From JAKFWF01 sp963750535 (lineage in GTDB: Bacteria > Pseudomonadota > Alphaproteobacteria > Rhizobiales > Hyphomicrobiaceae), in NCBI GenBank assembly GCA_963750535.1, contig CAVVRF010000003.1, forward strand, positions 1 through 64,000: a DNA stretch of 64,000 nucleotides. The letters run 5' to 3'. The notes beneath the pieces are model-generated. The model saw only the letters and a list, made by a program, of their open reading frames with translations, did not search any database and was not told where the DNA came from. Numbering within the stretch: position 1 is the stretch's first letter; every line of letters starts with the position of its first letter. Both the position numbers and the translations under genes were made by a program. Below, piece after piece: positions 19,722 to 27,863 of the stretch.

Positions 19722-20891
19722 TCAGCGGTTCACCCTCGATGCCGGGCGCTCCGGTGCATCGACGACTGGCTGCGCCTGCCGCGAGCCTGCGAGCCAGCGC
19801 AGATGGCGCAGGAACCGCGGCGCCGGAATGCCGGCGGCGGCCGGCACGGCCTGGACCGGCGCCGGCAGGCTGCCGCCGATGCCGGCTTCGAGCGCCGGCG
19901 CGAAGGCGCGGGCGATGGCGGATAATGCCGGCAGCGAGGAAGCGCCGAGCGCGGCCGGGTCGATCTCGTCGATCTTCAGCATCCCGACGATGCGCCGGCC
20001 CGGCCGCCCGGCGGGGATCGATGCGACCGGCACCGCGGCGAGGCCGTGCCCGCCCAGCCGCGCCTCGCCGTCGCGGGTGAGCACGCTCACGGCAATGCCT
20101 TCGGTGACAATCGTCCGGTACAGCATTTCGCTCGGTGCGATCGTTCCTTGCGAGGCCGAGCCAATGGCCGGGTCGGTGCTGGCGGCAAGCCGCAGACCGG
20201 CCGCGTCGATGGCATATAGCGTGGCGCGCGCGCCAGGCAGCGCGGTGCGGATCACGTGGCCGAAGCTCTCTGCCAGCGCGGAAGCACCATGCGCGAGGCC
20301 CTGCTCATAGGCTGCATCGAGCGCCTGCAGGACCTGCAGCGCGGCGGGATCGCTTCGCCCGGCGATCTGGCGCTCGAGGGCGTTGCAGTGGGCACGCAGA
20401 TTTTGCGCATAATCGGCGATCGCCGACTTCTGGGCGGCCAGCTCGGCCACACGAAAGGCCAGCTGCTGCTTGCGCGAGATCTGGCGCATGCGAAACTGGC
20501 CGATCAGGACGGCGGCGCCGATCCACAGCATCGGCTCCATCCAGATCTTGATGAGATATGAGAAATAGGTCTGCGCCGGGTTCTGCTCGGGAAATCCGGC
20601 GCCGGCGGTCAAGGCGATCGCGATCGCGGCGGCGAGCAACCCGCTCACGGTGCCATACTGCAGGCTGAGCAGCAGCACCGGCAGCCAGAACGGATGCGGC
20701 CGGAAGTCGAACAGATCGATGCCGGGCTGCAGCCAGTCGATGGCCAGCAGGCCCAGGTACAGCACGGCAATCTCGACCAGGGCGGCGAACCGCGGCAGGA
20801 CCGGCAGGCGCGTCGCCGCTGGAGGGCGCGAGGTCGGTCGTTCCAGTTCGGCGATCGGGTCGTTCAAGTCGCTACTCCGATAGACCTGCAC
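19722..20891 (-). CDS. pelD: PelD-like inner-membrane protein, GAF domain only (no GGDEF)
   Basis: The protein (up to 389 residues) has about four N-terminal membrane segments (LVEIAVLYLGLLAIDWLQPG, FWLPVLLLSLQYGTVSGLLA and two more), a coiled linker and one GAF domain (about residues 180-340; LYAIDAAGLRLAAS, GLAAVPVASIPAG, VGMLKIDEID). In Pseudomonas PelD the GAF domain is followed by a degenerate GGDEF domain whose RxxD site binds c-di-GMP. Here only about 50 low-complexity residues follow and no GGDEF or RxxD site is seen. Control by c-di-GMP through this protein is therefore not supported. The start is uncertain: GTG at 20891 has no obvious ribosome-binding site, whereas a TTG at 20867 is preceded by GGAG. 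Confidence 0.85.
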   Translation of the reverse strand: MQVYRSSDLNDPIAELERPTSRPPAATRLPVLPRFAALVEIAVLYLGLLAIDWLQPGIDLFDFRPHPFWLPVLLLSLQYGTVSGLLAAAIAIALTAGAGFPEQNPAQTYFSYLIKIWMEPMLWIGAAVLIGQFRMRQISRKQQLAFRVAELAAQKSAIADYAQNLRAHCNALERQIAGRSDPAALQVLQALDAAYEQGLAHGASALAESFGHVIRTALPGARATLYAIDAAGLRLAASTDPAIGSASQGTIAPSEMLYRTIVTEGIAVSVLTRDGEARLGGHGLAAVPVASIPAGRPGRRIVGMLKIDEIDPAALGASSLPALSAIARAFAPALEAGIGGSLPAPVQAVPAAAGIPAPRFLRHLRWLAGSRQAQPVVDAPERPASRVNR

Positions 20892-20978
20892 CCGAGGGAG
20901 ATGGCCGTGACGTCGAGTTCGGTTGATACCAGACGCGCTGTTCTACTAGCAACTTCCGGCGTCGGCCGGCGCACGTTG

Positions 20979-22475
20979 TCAACCGCCGCCAGGATTGATG
21001 AGGTACCCGAATGGTAGCGCCGGTGCGGGCGTCGGCGCCGGGACGGCGCCTCCCTGCTTGCTCTTGGCCGCCGACACCGAGGGCAGGCGGCGGAATCTGG
21101 CGCGCGTGACGCGCTTCGGCCGTCGGATGATACCGCGCTCCACCGTGACGCTCTTCGGCACCGCGACCTGCTGTGATTCCACGCCCATGCTGCGCAACGT
21201 TGCGGCGGCCACCTCCGTACGGCCGGTGTGATCCATCAGTCTTGCCCACAGCGACAATCGCCATTCGTCGAGCTCGTCGACCGCGACCGCCGACAACAGC
21301 GTCTGCCCGGCTTCCGGCGCGCCGCGCTGCAGCGCGACGGCGGCGCCGAGCAGGGGGTTCTCGGCGATGACCTCCGGCTTGATCACGGCGCGCACGGTAT
21401 CGAAGTCCGCCTGCCGGTCGATCGCCGCCAGCGCCTCGGCCAGCGCCACCAGGTCGGGCTGCGTCAGCTTGCCGAGGCCGAAGCGCCTGGCGGCGGCAAG
21501 GGCGGCATCCGGGTCCTCGGCGTCGAGGCAGGCGACGATGAACCGCGATGCCAGCTCCTGCGAGTTGAGGCGCGCCTTCTCGATCCAGCCGTGAAGATAG
21601 GTCTTGGCCGCCAGCGGTTCGCCGCGGTCGAGCATCAGCTCGGCGACGGCGAGCGAGACCGCGTCGCCCGGCACCGAGATGTCGCGGGCAAGCTCGATCG
21701 CGACGTCGTGCTTGTTGCCGCCGGCGAGCAGGCTGATGATCGTCAGCGCCAACGGCGTGTCGCGGGCGCCACGCAACCATCGCATGGCGCGGCGGTAGGC
21801 CTCGCGCGGCTGGTCGATCTCGATCAGCGTCGCCGTCAGCTGGGTGCGATCCTTGTCGGTCTTGAGCCGCCGCAGGTCGTCGACGCCGCGCAATATTGCG
21901 GAGGCCTGCGCGAAATCACCGGACGACGCAAGCAGCGATGCCAGCCTGATCATGTCCTCGGCGCGCCGGTAGCCGCGCTGGCGGCAACCCTGGATCGCGC
22001 CCTGCTCCTCGGCCGCCGCGCTCTGCAGGCGCAACAGTCCGATCAGCTCCTTGCAGGCTTCCTCGCTGTACTTGACGGCGATCTGCGTCTGCAATGTGCG
22101 GATGTAGGCAGGCCTGTCCTGCGTCATGCGGTGGAAGCTCAGCGCGCGCTTCAAGACATTGGCGTCGCGCGGATGCCGCTCGGTGAGCTCGGCCAGAACC
22201 GTGCGCGCCTGATCGAGGCGGCCAAGTTGCTCGTAGAGCGTCTGCAGCTGCAACATGGGGCGCATCCGGCGATCGCCGTCGCGATAGCCCTGCTCCAGCA
22301 TGGCGAGCGCCTGCTCGGACTGGCCGTCCCGCTCCAGCATCGCAATGCGCTGCACCTGACCGGGCAGCAGCACATATCCGACGCCGAGCGCGCCGGCGAA
22401 CAGCACGGCCATGACCAGCCAGTGCGACGGCAGCCGCGACGGAGACCAGGCTCGCAGTGCGCCGGCGCTACTCAT
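20979..22475 (-). CDS. pelB: PelB-like TPR protein without the outer-membrane barrel
   Basis: The 498-residue product has one N-terminal membrane segment (SHWLVMAVLFAGALGVGYVL) followed by helical repeats of TPR type across about residues 40-440, such as EQALAMLEQGYRDGDRRM and YEQLGRLDQARTVLAELTE. Its position between pelA and pelD and its topology match the N-terminal part of PelB, which in Pseudomonas is about 1,190 residues and ends in a beta-barrel exporting the polymer. Here the protein stops after a Pro/Ala-rich tail (VPAPTPAPALPFGYL) and no barrel-like sequence follows before pelD. It overlaps the pelA stop by eight bases. The symbol is given by analogy; only the scaffold part can be claimed. 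Confidence 0.72.
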   Translation of the reverse strand: MSSAGALRAWSPSRLPSHWLVMAVLFAGALGVGYVLLPGQVQRIAMLERDGQSEQALAMLEQGYRDGDRRMRPMLQLQTLYEQLGRLDQARTVLAELTERHPRDANVLKRALSFHRMTQDRPAYIRTLQTQIAVKYSEEACKELIGLLRLQSAAAEEQGAIQGCRQRGYRRAEDMIRLASLLASSGDFAQASAILRGVDDLRRLKTDKDRTQLTATLIEIDQPREAYRRAMRWLRGARDTPLALTIISLLAGGNKHDVAIELARDISVPGDAVSLAVAELMLDRGEPLAAKTYLHGWIEKARLNSQELASRFIVACLDAEDPDAALAAARRFGLGKLTQPDLVALAEALAAIDRQADFDTVRAVIKPEVIAENPLLGAAVALQRGAPEAGQTLLSAVAVDELDEWRLSLWARLMDHTGRTEVAAATLRSMGVESQQVAVPKSVTVERGIIRRPKRVTRARFRRLPSVSAAKSKQGGAVPAPTPAPALPFGYLINPGGG

Positions 22476-24747
22476 GGCAGTCGAACCTGATCGTCAGCGG
22501 CTCGATCGCGTTGACGTCGGCATTGAGCTTGATCTGACCGCTGGTGTCGGCCCAGCGGATCTCCTGCCACAGCACGCGGCCCTGCCGCTCGATCGCGATG
22601 TTGAACGCCCGGCCCGCGGTCGTCGCCACCGTCATCTCGCCCGGTCCGAAGCCCTGCGCCTCGACCTGGAACCCGCACACCCGATCCATGCGGCCCGACA
22701 TCGCCCAGCGGCTCTCGGCGATGCTGGCGACCGGATCGCCCGGCTGCGGCCTTGCGGTTTCGCCGCGCGCGCGCAGCGCCACCACCGCCCGCGACACCGC
22801 CGGGTCGAGCGCGACATAGAGCGAGCCCTGATGGCGGTTGCCGCCGAGCACGCCGACGCTGCGGGCGCCGTCGATCTCGAGCAGATCGGCATCGTCGAAG
22901 CGCACGGTCGAAAGGGTGCCGCGGCGCAACACCGACCATGCCGAAAGGTCGATCTGCTCGATCTCGACGCCGAAGAAATCGTCGGCGATGCCGGCATAGC
23001 GCGAGGCCGGCACCGGGATCACGCTCGAGGCGCGGGCAAGAGCGGCGAAGTGCTTGACCGAGGCGAGCGCGGAGGCCTTCTCGCCCGAGTACATGTGATA
23101 GTAGAGATTGAACGGCTTCAGGCGGCGCGGCCGCTCGGTGTTGGCGAGCGTCTCGGTAAGCATGAAGAACCCGTAGTAGGGACCCAGCCAGTCGTTGGTG
23201 TAGGTGTTCTCGTTGCTGTTGACCGAGAAGATCTGGCGCTCCTTGCCGACCGGCCGCGAGATCGGCGGCACGTAGAATACCGACGGGTATTCCTTGTCGA
23301 GGCGGCTGTCGCCGCCGTTCATGTTGCGCACCCCAGCCGCCCGGGTGGCGGCAATGGCGGCCTCGAACGGCGTCGTGTCGCCGCTCCACAGGTAGAGCAT
23401 CGCCTTCTTGCCCGCAGGCGCGAGGCTCTCCGACACGTTGAGCCCGCCCTGCACCTCCTTCAAGAGGTCGAACGGCTCCTTGAGATAGGTCCGCGGCAGT
23501 GCGTCGGAGCCGGCGATGTACTTGTTCGACTTGTCCGTCGCCATGGTCTTGCCGGCGGTCTTGTAGAGGATGCTGCGCAGTCGATCGGCGACCGAGATCC
23601 GGGGCAGCGCGACCTTCTCGATCAGCTCCTCCTCGGCCGACCGCCGATAGTCGGCGAAGAAGCTCCAGTTGAACGGGTGCGAATAGGTGTGGCTCGCGAC
23701 CTCGACCTGGGGCAGCGCGTAGATCTTGCGGGCGATGGCCCGGCCGGTGAGAGTGCCGCCGAGCGCCGGGATGGTGTCCCCGGCGATGACGCCGACCGAG
23801 ACCGGCAGATCGGGATAGGGCTCGATCACCTCGCGGCGGATCACGTCGGCCGAGTATACTTGCGCATCGCGGTAGGTCTCGATCTCCGAGACGTTGTTCC
23901 AGCCATCGCCGTCGATGTGGCTGAAATACATCCGCCGGCCCATCAATGTGGTGACATCGGGGACGGGAAAGCGCGCGTCGCCGAACGCCTTCTTGAAGAA
24001 CAGGAACGGGTTCAGGATCCACAGGTCGCGCTCGAGGCTCGGCTCGTGGAACAGAGTGTACTCGTCGGAGGCATAGCCGCCGGCCTGGTTCGTCGTCACC
24101 AGCGCGGCATCGAGCCAGCCGTCGCGCGTCGGCGCCGCCGCCGCCAGATGCACCGTCGCCTTGCCGGGGATCGGCGTGAATACCCGGAAATCCGGCAGCG
24201 CCTTGTCGAGCGGCCGCTCGAAGCCGACCATCTCGGCATCGTGCACCGTGACGCGCGCGTGATGCGTGACGGCGACGAACTGATTGGTCCGCACCAGCCC
24301 GAGGCGGGCGAGGATGCGAGTCGCCTCGCCGACGAGATCGGGCGGCTCGTTCGGCACCATCTCGGACAGGAAGGCGAAGCGCGTGCCGGCCGCGGTCACC
24401 CGGTCGAGCCACGGCAGGTAGGTCTCGACGGCGGTCATCGGCTCGATGAACCAGGTCAGCAGGCCGCGATAGCGGCTCATCTCGGCGACCGGCGGCAGCG
24501 GCCCGTTGACGTCGCGATAGGTCACCTTGTAGCCGAGCCAGTTGAGCGGCATCTCGGCGAACAAGTGGATCCGCGTCTTTTGCGGCGCCGGCTCATGGCG
24601 GCCATCGTACAGGGCCAGGATCTCGCGCCGCACCGGCCGGCCCGAGAACTCGATGTCGAGCGCCGCCGCCGGCATGAGGACGGCGGCCGCCGTCAGCCCG
24701 GCGACGAGCAGGATTGCGAGACGGAAGGTGCGCAAAATCGGAATCAT
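22468..24747 (-). CDS. pelA: PelA-type polysaccharide deacetylase lacking the GH114 hydrolase domain
   Basis: The start at 24747 (MIPILRTFRLAILLVAGLTA) gives a signal peptide ending near PAAALDIEFSG. The mature protein begins with the region that in Pseudomonas PelA comes after the hydrolase domain (LNWLGYKVTYRDVNGPLPP; GLLTWFIEPM), then the deacetylase with HIDGDGW (about residues 273-279, catalytic Asp and metal site) and SHTYSHP (about 350-356, metal-binding histidines), and a C-terminal beta-sandwich. At 759 residues it is roughly 190 shorter than the Pseudomonas protein, the size of the missing GH114 domain. It deacetylates the polymer in the periplasm. It is the first operon gene; the 125-base gap to the divergent rimK-like gene must hold its promoter. 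Confidence 0.92.
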   Translation of the reverse strand: MIPILRTFRLAILLVAGLTAAAVLMPAAALDIEFSGRPVRREILALYDGRHEPAPQKTRIHLFAEMPLNWLGYKVTYRDVNGPLPPVAEMSRYRGLLTWFIEPMTAVETYLPWLDRVTAAGTRFAFLSEMVPNEPPDLVGEATRILARLGLVRTNQFVAVTHHARVTVHDAEMVGFERPLDKALPDFRVFTPIPGKATVHLAAAAPTRDGWLDAALVTTNQAGGYASDEYTLFHEPSLERDLWILNPFLFFKKAFGDARFPVPDVTTLMGRRMYFSHIDGDGWNNVSEIETYRDAQVYSADVIRREVIEPYPDLPVSVGVIAGDTIPALGGTLTGRAIARKIYALPQVEVASHTYSHPFNWSFFADYRRSAEEELIEKVALPRISVADRLRSILYKTAGKTMATDKSNKYIAGSDALPRTYLKEPFDLLKEVQGGLNVSESLAPAGKKAMLYLWSGDTTPFEAAIAATRAAGVRNMNGGDSRLDKEYPSVFYVPPISRPVGKERQIFSVNSNENTYTNDWLGPYYGFFMLTETLANTERPRRLKPFNLYYHMYSGEKASALASVKHFAALARASSVIPVPASRYAGIADDFFGVEIEQIDLSAWSVLRRGTLSTVRFDDADLLEIDGARSVGVLGGNRHQGSLYVALDPAVSRAVVALRARGETARPQPGDPVASIAESRWAMSGRMDRVCGFQVEAQGFGPGEMTVATTAGRAFNIAIERQGRVLWQEIRWADTSGQIKLNADVNAIEPLTIRFDCHE

Positions 24748-24872
24748 GGCTACCTGTAGCGTTGGTGCCTTTCTATGCCCTATTCTGGGGGCGAGCGGAA
24801 CCATTCGGCGCCGGCGGCCGGCGTCCCCTGGCCGCATCGACCGGAGCCGGCGACAAAGTGACGGAGACAGGC
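24748..24872. promoter_or_regulatory. Divergent intergenic region between pelA and the rimK-like gene
   Basis: This 125-base gap is the only candidate place for the pel operon promoter and also serves the RimK-like operon on the other strand. I see no clear inverted repeat or consensus sigma-70 pair. GGAG at 24863-24866, seven bases before the ATG at 24873, is a plausible ribosome-binding site for the plus-strand gene. Confidence 0.4.
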
Positions 24873-25781
24873 ATGCGCTTGGCCATGCTGGCGCGAAACC
24901 CCGGCCTTTATTCTCACCAGCGAATTGTGGCGGCAGCGCGTGCCCGCGGCCACGAGATCGACGTGATCAACACCTTGCAAGTGCACATGAATATCACGTC
25001 GAATCGGCCGACATTGCGCTATGGCGGCAGGACGCTGCCACTCTATGATGCGGTAATTCCGCGCATTGGCGCCTCGATCACGCATTATGGCCTGGCGGTG
25101 TTGCGCCAGTTCGAGATGCAAGGCGTCTATCCGTTGAACGAGAGCGTGGCGATCGGGCGGTCGCGCGACAAGCTGCGGGCGCTGCAGATCCTTGCCCGCG
25201 AGGGCATCGGGCTGCCGGTCACCGCGTTCGCGCACGACCCGCGCAAGGCCGAGGACGTGATCAAGGAGGTCGGCGGCACGCCGGTCGTCATCAAGCTGCT
25301 GGAGGGCACCCAGGGGGTCGGCGTGATCCTGGCCGAGACCGAGGCCAGCGCCAAGTCGATCATGGAGGCGTTCAGCGCCGCCAATGTCGACATCATGGTG
25401 CAGGAATACATCCGCGAGGCCGACGGCAGCGACATCCGCGCGCTGGTGGTCGGCGGCAACGTGGTCGCGGCGATGAAGCGGACCGGCCGCAAGGGCGAGT
25501 TCCGCTCGAACCTGCATCGCGGCGGCAAGGGCGAGGCGATCACGCTGAGGCCCGAGGAGATCGATGCCGCTCTGCGCTCGGCCCGCGCGATCGGGCTCAA
25601 TGTCTGCGGCGTCGACATGCTGCGCTCGCGCCGCGGACCGGTGGTGGTCGAGGTCAACTCGTCACCCGGCCTCGAAGGTATCGAGCGGGCGACCGACATC
25701 GACATCGCCAGCAGCATCGTGGGTTTCCTGGAGCGCCATGCGCGCCACGGGGAGACCGAGACCAAGGGCCACGGAGGGTAG
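24873..25781 (+). CDS. rimK: RimK-type ATP-grasp alpha-L-glutamate ligase
   Basis: The 302-residue protein is the right length and sequence for RimK: MRLAMLARNPGLYSHQRIVAAA at the start, LYDAVIPRIGASITHYGLAV, the ATP-grasp loop KLLEGTQGVGVILAET, DIRALVVGGNVVAAMKR, GEFRSNLHRGG and the metal-binding VVVEVNSSPGLEGIE. RimK adds glutamates to ribosomal protein S6 or, in related ligases, to other acceptors or makes poly-glutamate. The ATG at 24873 was chosen from this conserved N terminus. The next gene starts five bases downstream, so it heads a three-gene operon with a succinyl-CoA-synthetase-like enzyme. Confidence 0.9.
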   Translation: MRLAMLARNPGLYSHQRIVAAARARGHEIDVINTLQVHMNITSNRPTLRYGGRTLPLYDAVIPRIGASITHYGLAVLRQFEMQGVYPLNESVAIGRSRDKLRALQILAREGIGLPVTAFAHDPRKAEDVIKEVGGTPVVIKLLEGTQGVGVILAETEASAKSIMEAFSAANVDIMVQEYIREADGSDIRALVVGGNVVAAMKRTGRKGEFRSNLHRGGKGEAITLRPEEIDAALRSARAIGLNVCGVDMLRSRRGPVVVEVNSSPGLEGIERATDIDIASSIVGFLERHARHGETETKGHGG

Positions 25782-25786
25782 GGGGC

Positions 25787-26929
25787 GTGAACTTCACCGA
25801 GCACGCCGGCAAGGCGGTTCTTGCCGCCGCCGGCATCCCAGTGCCGCACGGTATCTTCGCCGACACGCCGCAGCAGGCAGCCGACGCCGCCGGCCGCATC
25901 GGCCGATGCGTGATCAAGGCGCAGGTGCCGGCCGGCAAGCGCGGCAAGGCCGGCGGCATCAAGCTCGCGGCAACGCCCGAGGAGGCGCGCGCGAGGGCGG
26001 CCGAGATCCTGCGGCTGTCGATCGGCGGCTTTCCGGTGGAGCGGGTTCTGGTCGATCCGCAGGTCGCCATCGCCGAGGAGTTCTATGCCGCGGTGCTCAA
26101 CGATCCAGCGAGCAAGGGGCCGCTGCTGCTGTTCTCGTTCGAGGGCGGCATGGACATCGAGGAGCTGGTGGCGACGCGGCCGGAAAGCCTCATCCGCATA
26201 CCGGTCGACGTGCGCAAGGGCATCGACGCGGCCACCATCGCGGCCGCGCTCGGCGCAGCGGCGGGAGGGCGGCCGGTCGACGCGGTGGCGGCGCTGCTGG
26301 CGCGGCTATACGCTGCCTATGCCGCCAACGATGCCGAGCTCGTCGAGATCAATCCGCTGGTGCTGACCAGCAGCGGCGATCTGATCGCACTCGACTGCAA
26401 GCTCATCCTCGATGACGGGGCCATCCCGCGCCGCGGGGCTCTGGCTAGCACCGGCACGCCGGACAAGCTCACCGATCTCGAGACCCGGGCGCAGGCGCTG
26501 TCCCTCAAATTCATCGAGCTCGACGGCAACGTCGGCGTGCTCGCCAACGGTGCCGGCCTCACCATGACCACGATGGACGCGATCAGCCACTTCGGCGGCC
26601 GGCCGGCGAACTTCCTCGAGATCGGCGGCGAGAGCTACACCAAGGCGAAGCCGGCGCTGGAGCTGGTGCTCGCCAACCCCAGCGTGAAGGCGTTGCTGGT
26701 CAACTTCTGCGGCGCCTTCGCCCGCACCGACGTGATGGCCGCCGGAGTGATCGACGCCTGGCAAGAGCTGAAGCCCCGCATCCCGATCATCTTCACCATC
26801 CACGGCACCGGCGAGGACGAGGCGATCGCCATGGTCAGGTCGCGGCTCGGCATCGAGCCTTTCGACCTGATGGACGACGCGGTGCGGGCGGCGGTCGCCG
26901 CGGCCAAGGCGGCGGAGGCCGGGTCATGA
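25787..26929 (+). CDS. Succinyl-CoA synthetase-like ligase, beta subunit
   Basis: This 380-residue protein has an N-terminal ATP-grasp domain (EHAGKAVLAAAGIPVPHG, CVIKAQVPAGKRGKAGGIKL, VEINPLVLTSSG, DCKLILDD) and the C-terminal CoA-ligase domain (LDGNVGVLANGAGLTMTTMD, GGRPANFLEIGGE), the architecture of SucC and of malate-CoA ligase MtkA. It starts at a GTG preceded by AGGGGG. It is not the usual TCA-cycle sucC context (no sucAB, mdh), and sequence blocks differ from typical SucC, so the acid substrate is uncertain: succinate, malate or another dicarboxylate. ATGA overlap couples it to the alpha subunit. Confidence 0.85.
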   Translation: MNFTEHAGKAVLAAAGIPVPHGIFADTPQQAADAAGRIGRCVIKAQVPAGKRGKAGGIKLAATPEEARARAAEILRLSIGGFPVERVLVDPQVAIAEEFYAAVLNDPASKGPLLLFSFEGGMDIEELVATRPESLIRIPVDVRKGIDAATIAAALGAAAGGRPVDAVAALLARLYAAYAANDAELVEINPLVLTSSGDLIALDCKLILDDGAIPRRGALASTGTPDKLTDLETRAQALSLKFIELDGNVGVLANGAGLTMTTMDAISHFGGRPANFLEIGGESYTKAKPALELVLANPSVKALLVNFCGAFARTDVMAAGVIDAWQELKPRIPIIFTIHGTGEDEAIAMVRSRLGIEPFDLMDDAVRAAVAAAKAAEAGS

Positions 26930-27801
26930 TCATCCGCGGCAGCGACAGCGTCCTCGTCATGGGGATCACCGGCAAGCAGGGCACGTTCTGGGCCGACAAG
27001 ATGGCGGCCTACGGCACCTGCATCGCCGGCGGCACCAACCCCAAGCGGGCCGGCGAGCACCACCTCGGGCGGCCGGTCTGGGCGACCGCGGTCGATGCAA
27101 CCCGCGAGCAACCGATCGACGCCGCCGTCCTGTTCATCCCGCCGTTCGGGGTGAAGGAGGCGCTGCTCGACGCGATCGCGGCCGGTATCGGCAGAATCGT
27201 CTGCCTGACCGAGCATGTCCCGGTGCACGACACCATGTACGCGCTCGCCGCCGCCCGCGAGCGCGGCGCCAGGGTGGTCGGCCCCAACACCGCCGGCCTC
27301 GTCACCACCGGCGAAAGCTTCGTCGGCTTCATGCCGGCCTTCAACGCCCGCGTCTTCGCCAAGGGCAACGTCGGCGTCGTCTCGCGATCGGGCTCGCTCG
27401 GCACGCTCGTGTGCCTCAACCTGGTACAGGCGGGGCTCGGCATTTCCTCGTTCATCGGCATCGGCGGCGACCCGATCATCGGCACCACCACGCGCGACGC
27501 GCTCGAGATCCTCGACCGCGACCCGGCGACCGCTGCGGTGGCGCTGGTCGGCGAGATCGGCGGCGCGATGGAGGAGGAAGCGGCGGCCTATGCCGCGACG
27601 ATGCGCAAGCCGGTGGCGGCGTTCATTGCCGGCGCGGCCTCGCCGCCGGGCAAGAGGATGGGCCATGCCGGCGCCATCGTGATGGGTGACAAGGGCTCCC
27701 ATGCCGGCAAGCGGGCCGCGCTGGAGGCGGCCGGCGTCACCGTCTGCGCGACGCCCAGTGGCATTCCCTATGTGTTGAAGGAGCGCCTCGCCGGCGCTTG
27801 A
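26926..27801 (+). CDS. Succinyl-CoA synthetase-like ligase, alpha subunit
   Basis: The 291-residue protein carries the CoA-binding Rossmann domain (VLVMGITGKQGTFWADKM; GGTNPKRAGEHHLG) and the ligase domain with the phosphohistidine motif GKRMGHAGAIV (about residues 242-252), as in SucD and MtkB. It therefore should be active and form the heterodimer with the beta subunit, making an acyl-CoA from ATP, CoA and a carboxylic acid. Its ATG overlaps the beta-subunit stop by four bases. The pairing with a RimK-type ligase upstream is unusual and suggests a dedicated pathway rather than the TCA cycle. Confidence 0.86.
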   Translation: MIIRGSDSVLVMGITGKQGTFWADKMAAYGTCIAGGTNPKRAGEHHLGRPVWATAVDATREQPIDAAVLFIPPFGVKEALLDAIAAGIGRIVCLTEHVPVHDTMYALAAARERGARVVGPNTAGLVTTGESFVGFMPAFNARVFAKGNVGVVSRSGSLGTLVCLNLVQAGLGISSFIGIGGDPIIGTTTRDALEILDRDPATAAVALVGEIGGAMEEEAAAYAATMRKPVAAFIAGAASPPGKRMGHAGAIVMGDKGSHAGKRAALEAAGVTVCATPSGIPYVLKERLAGA

Positions 27802-27863
27802 CCGGGCGAGCCGGACAGGTCGTCGTCAGGCCGGATCGAGACCGCGGCCGTGCCGCGGCCCGC

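Noticed and set aside
19722..20891. c-di-GMP I-site (RxxD) in PelD
   Set aside because: No GGDEF-like region follows the GAF domain, so isolated Arg-Asp pairs are not meaningful.
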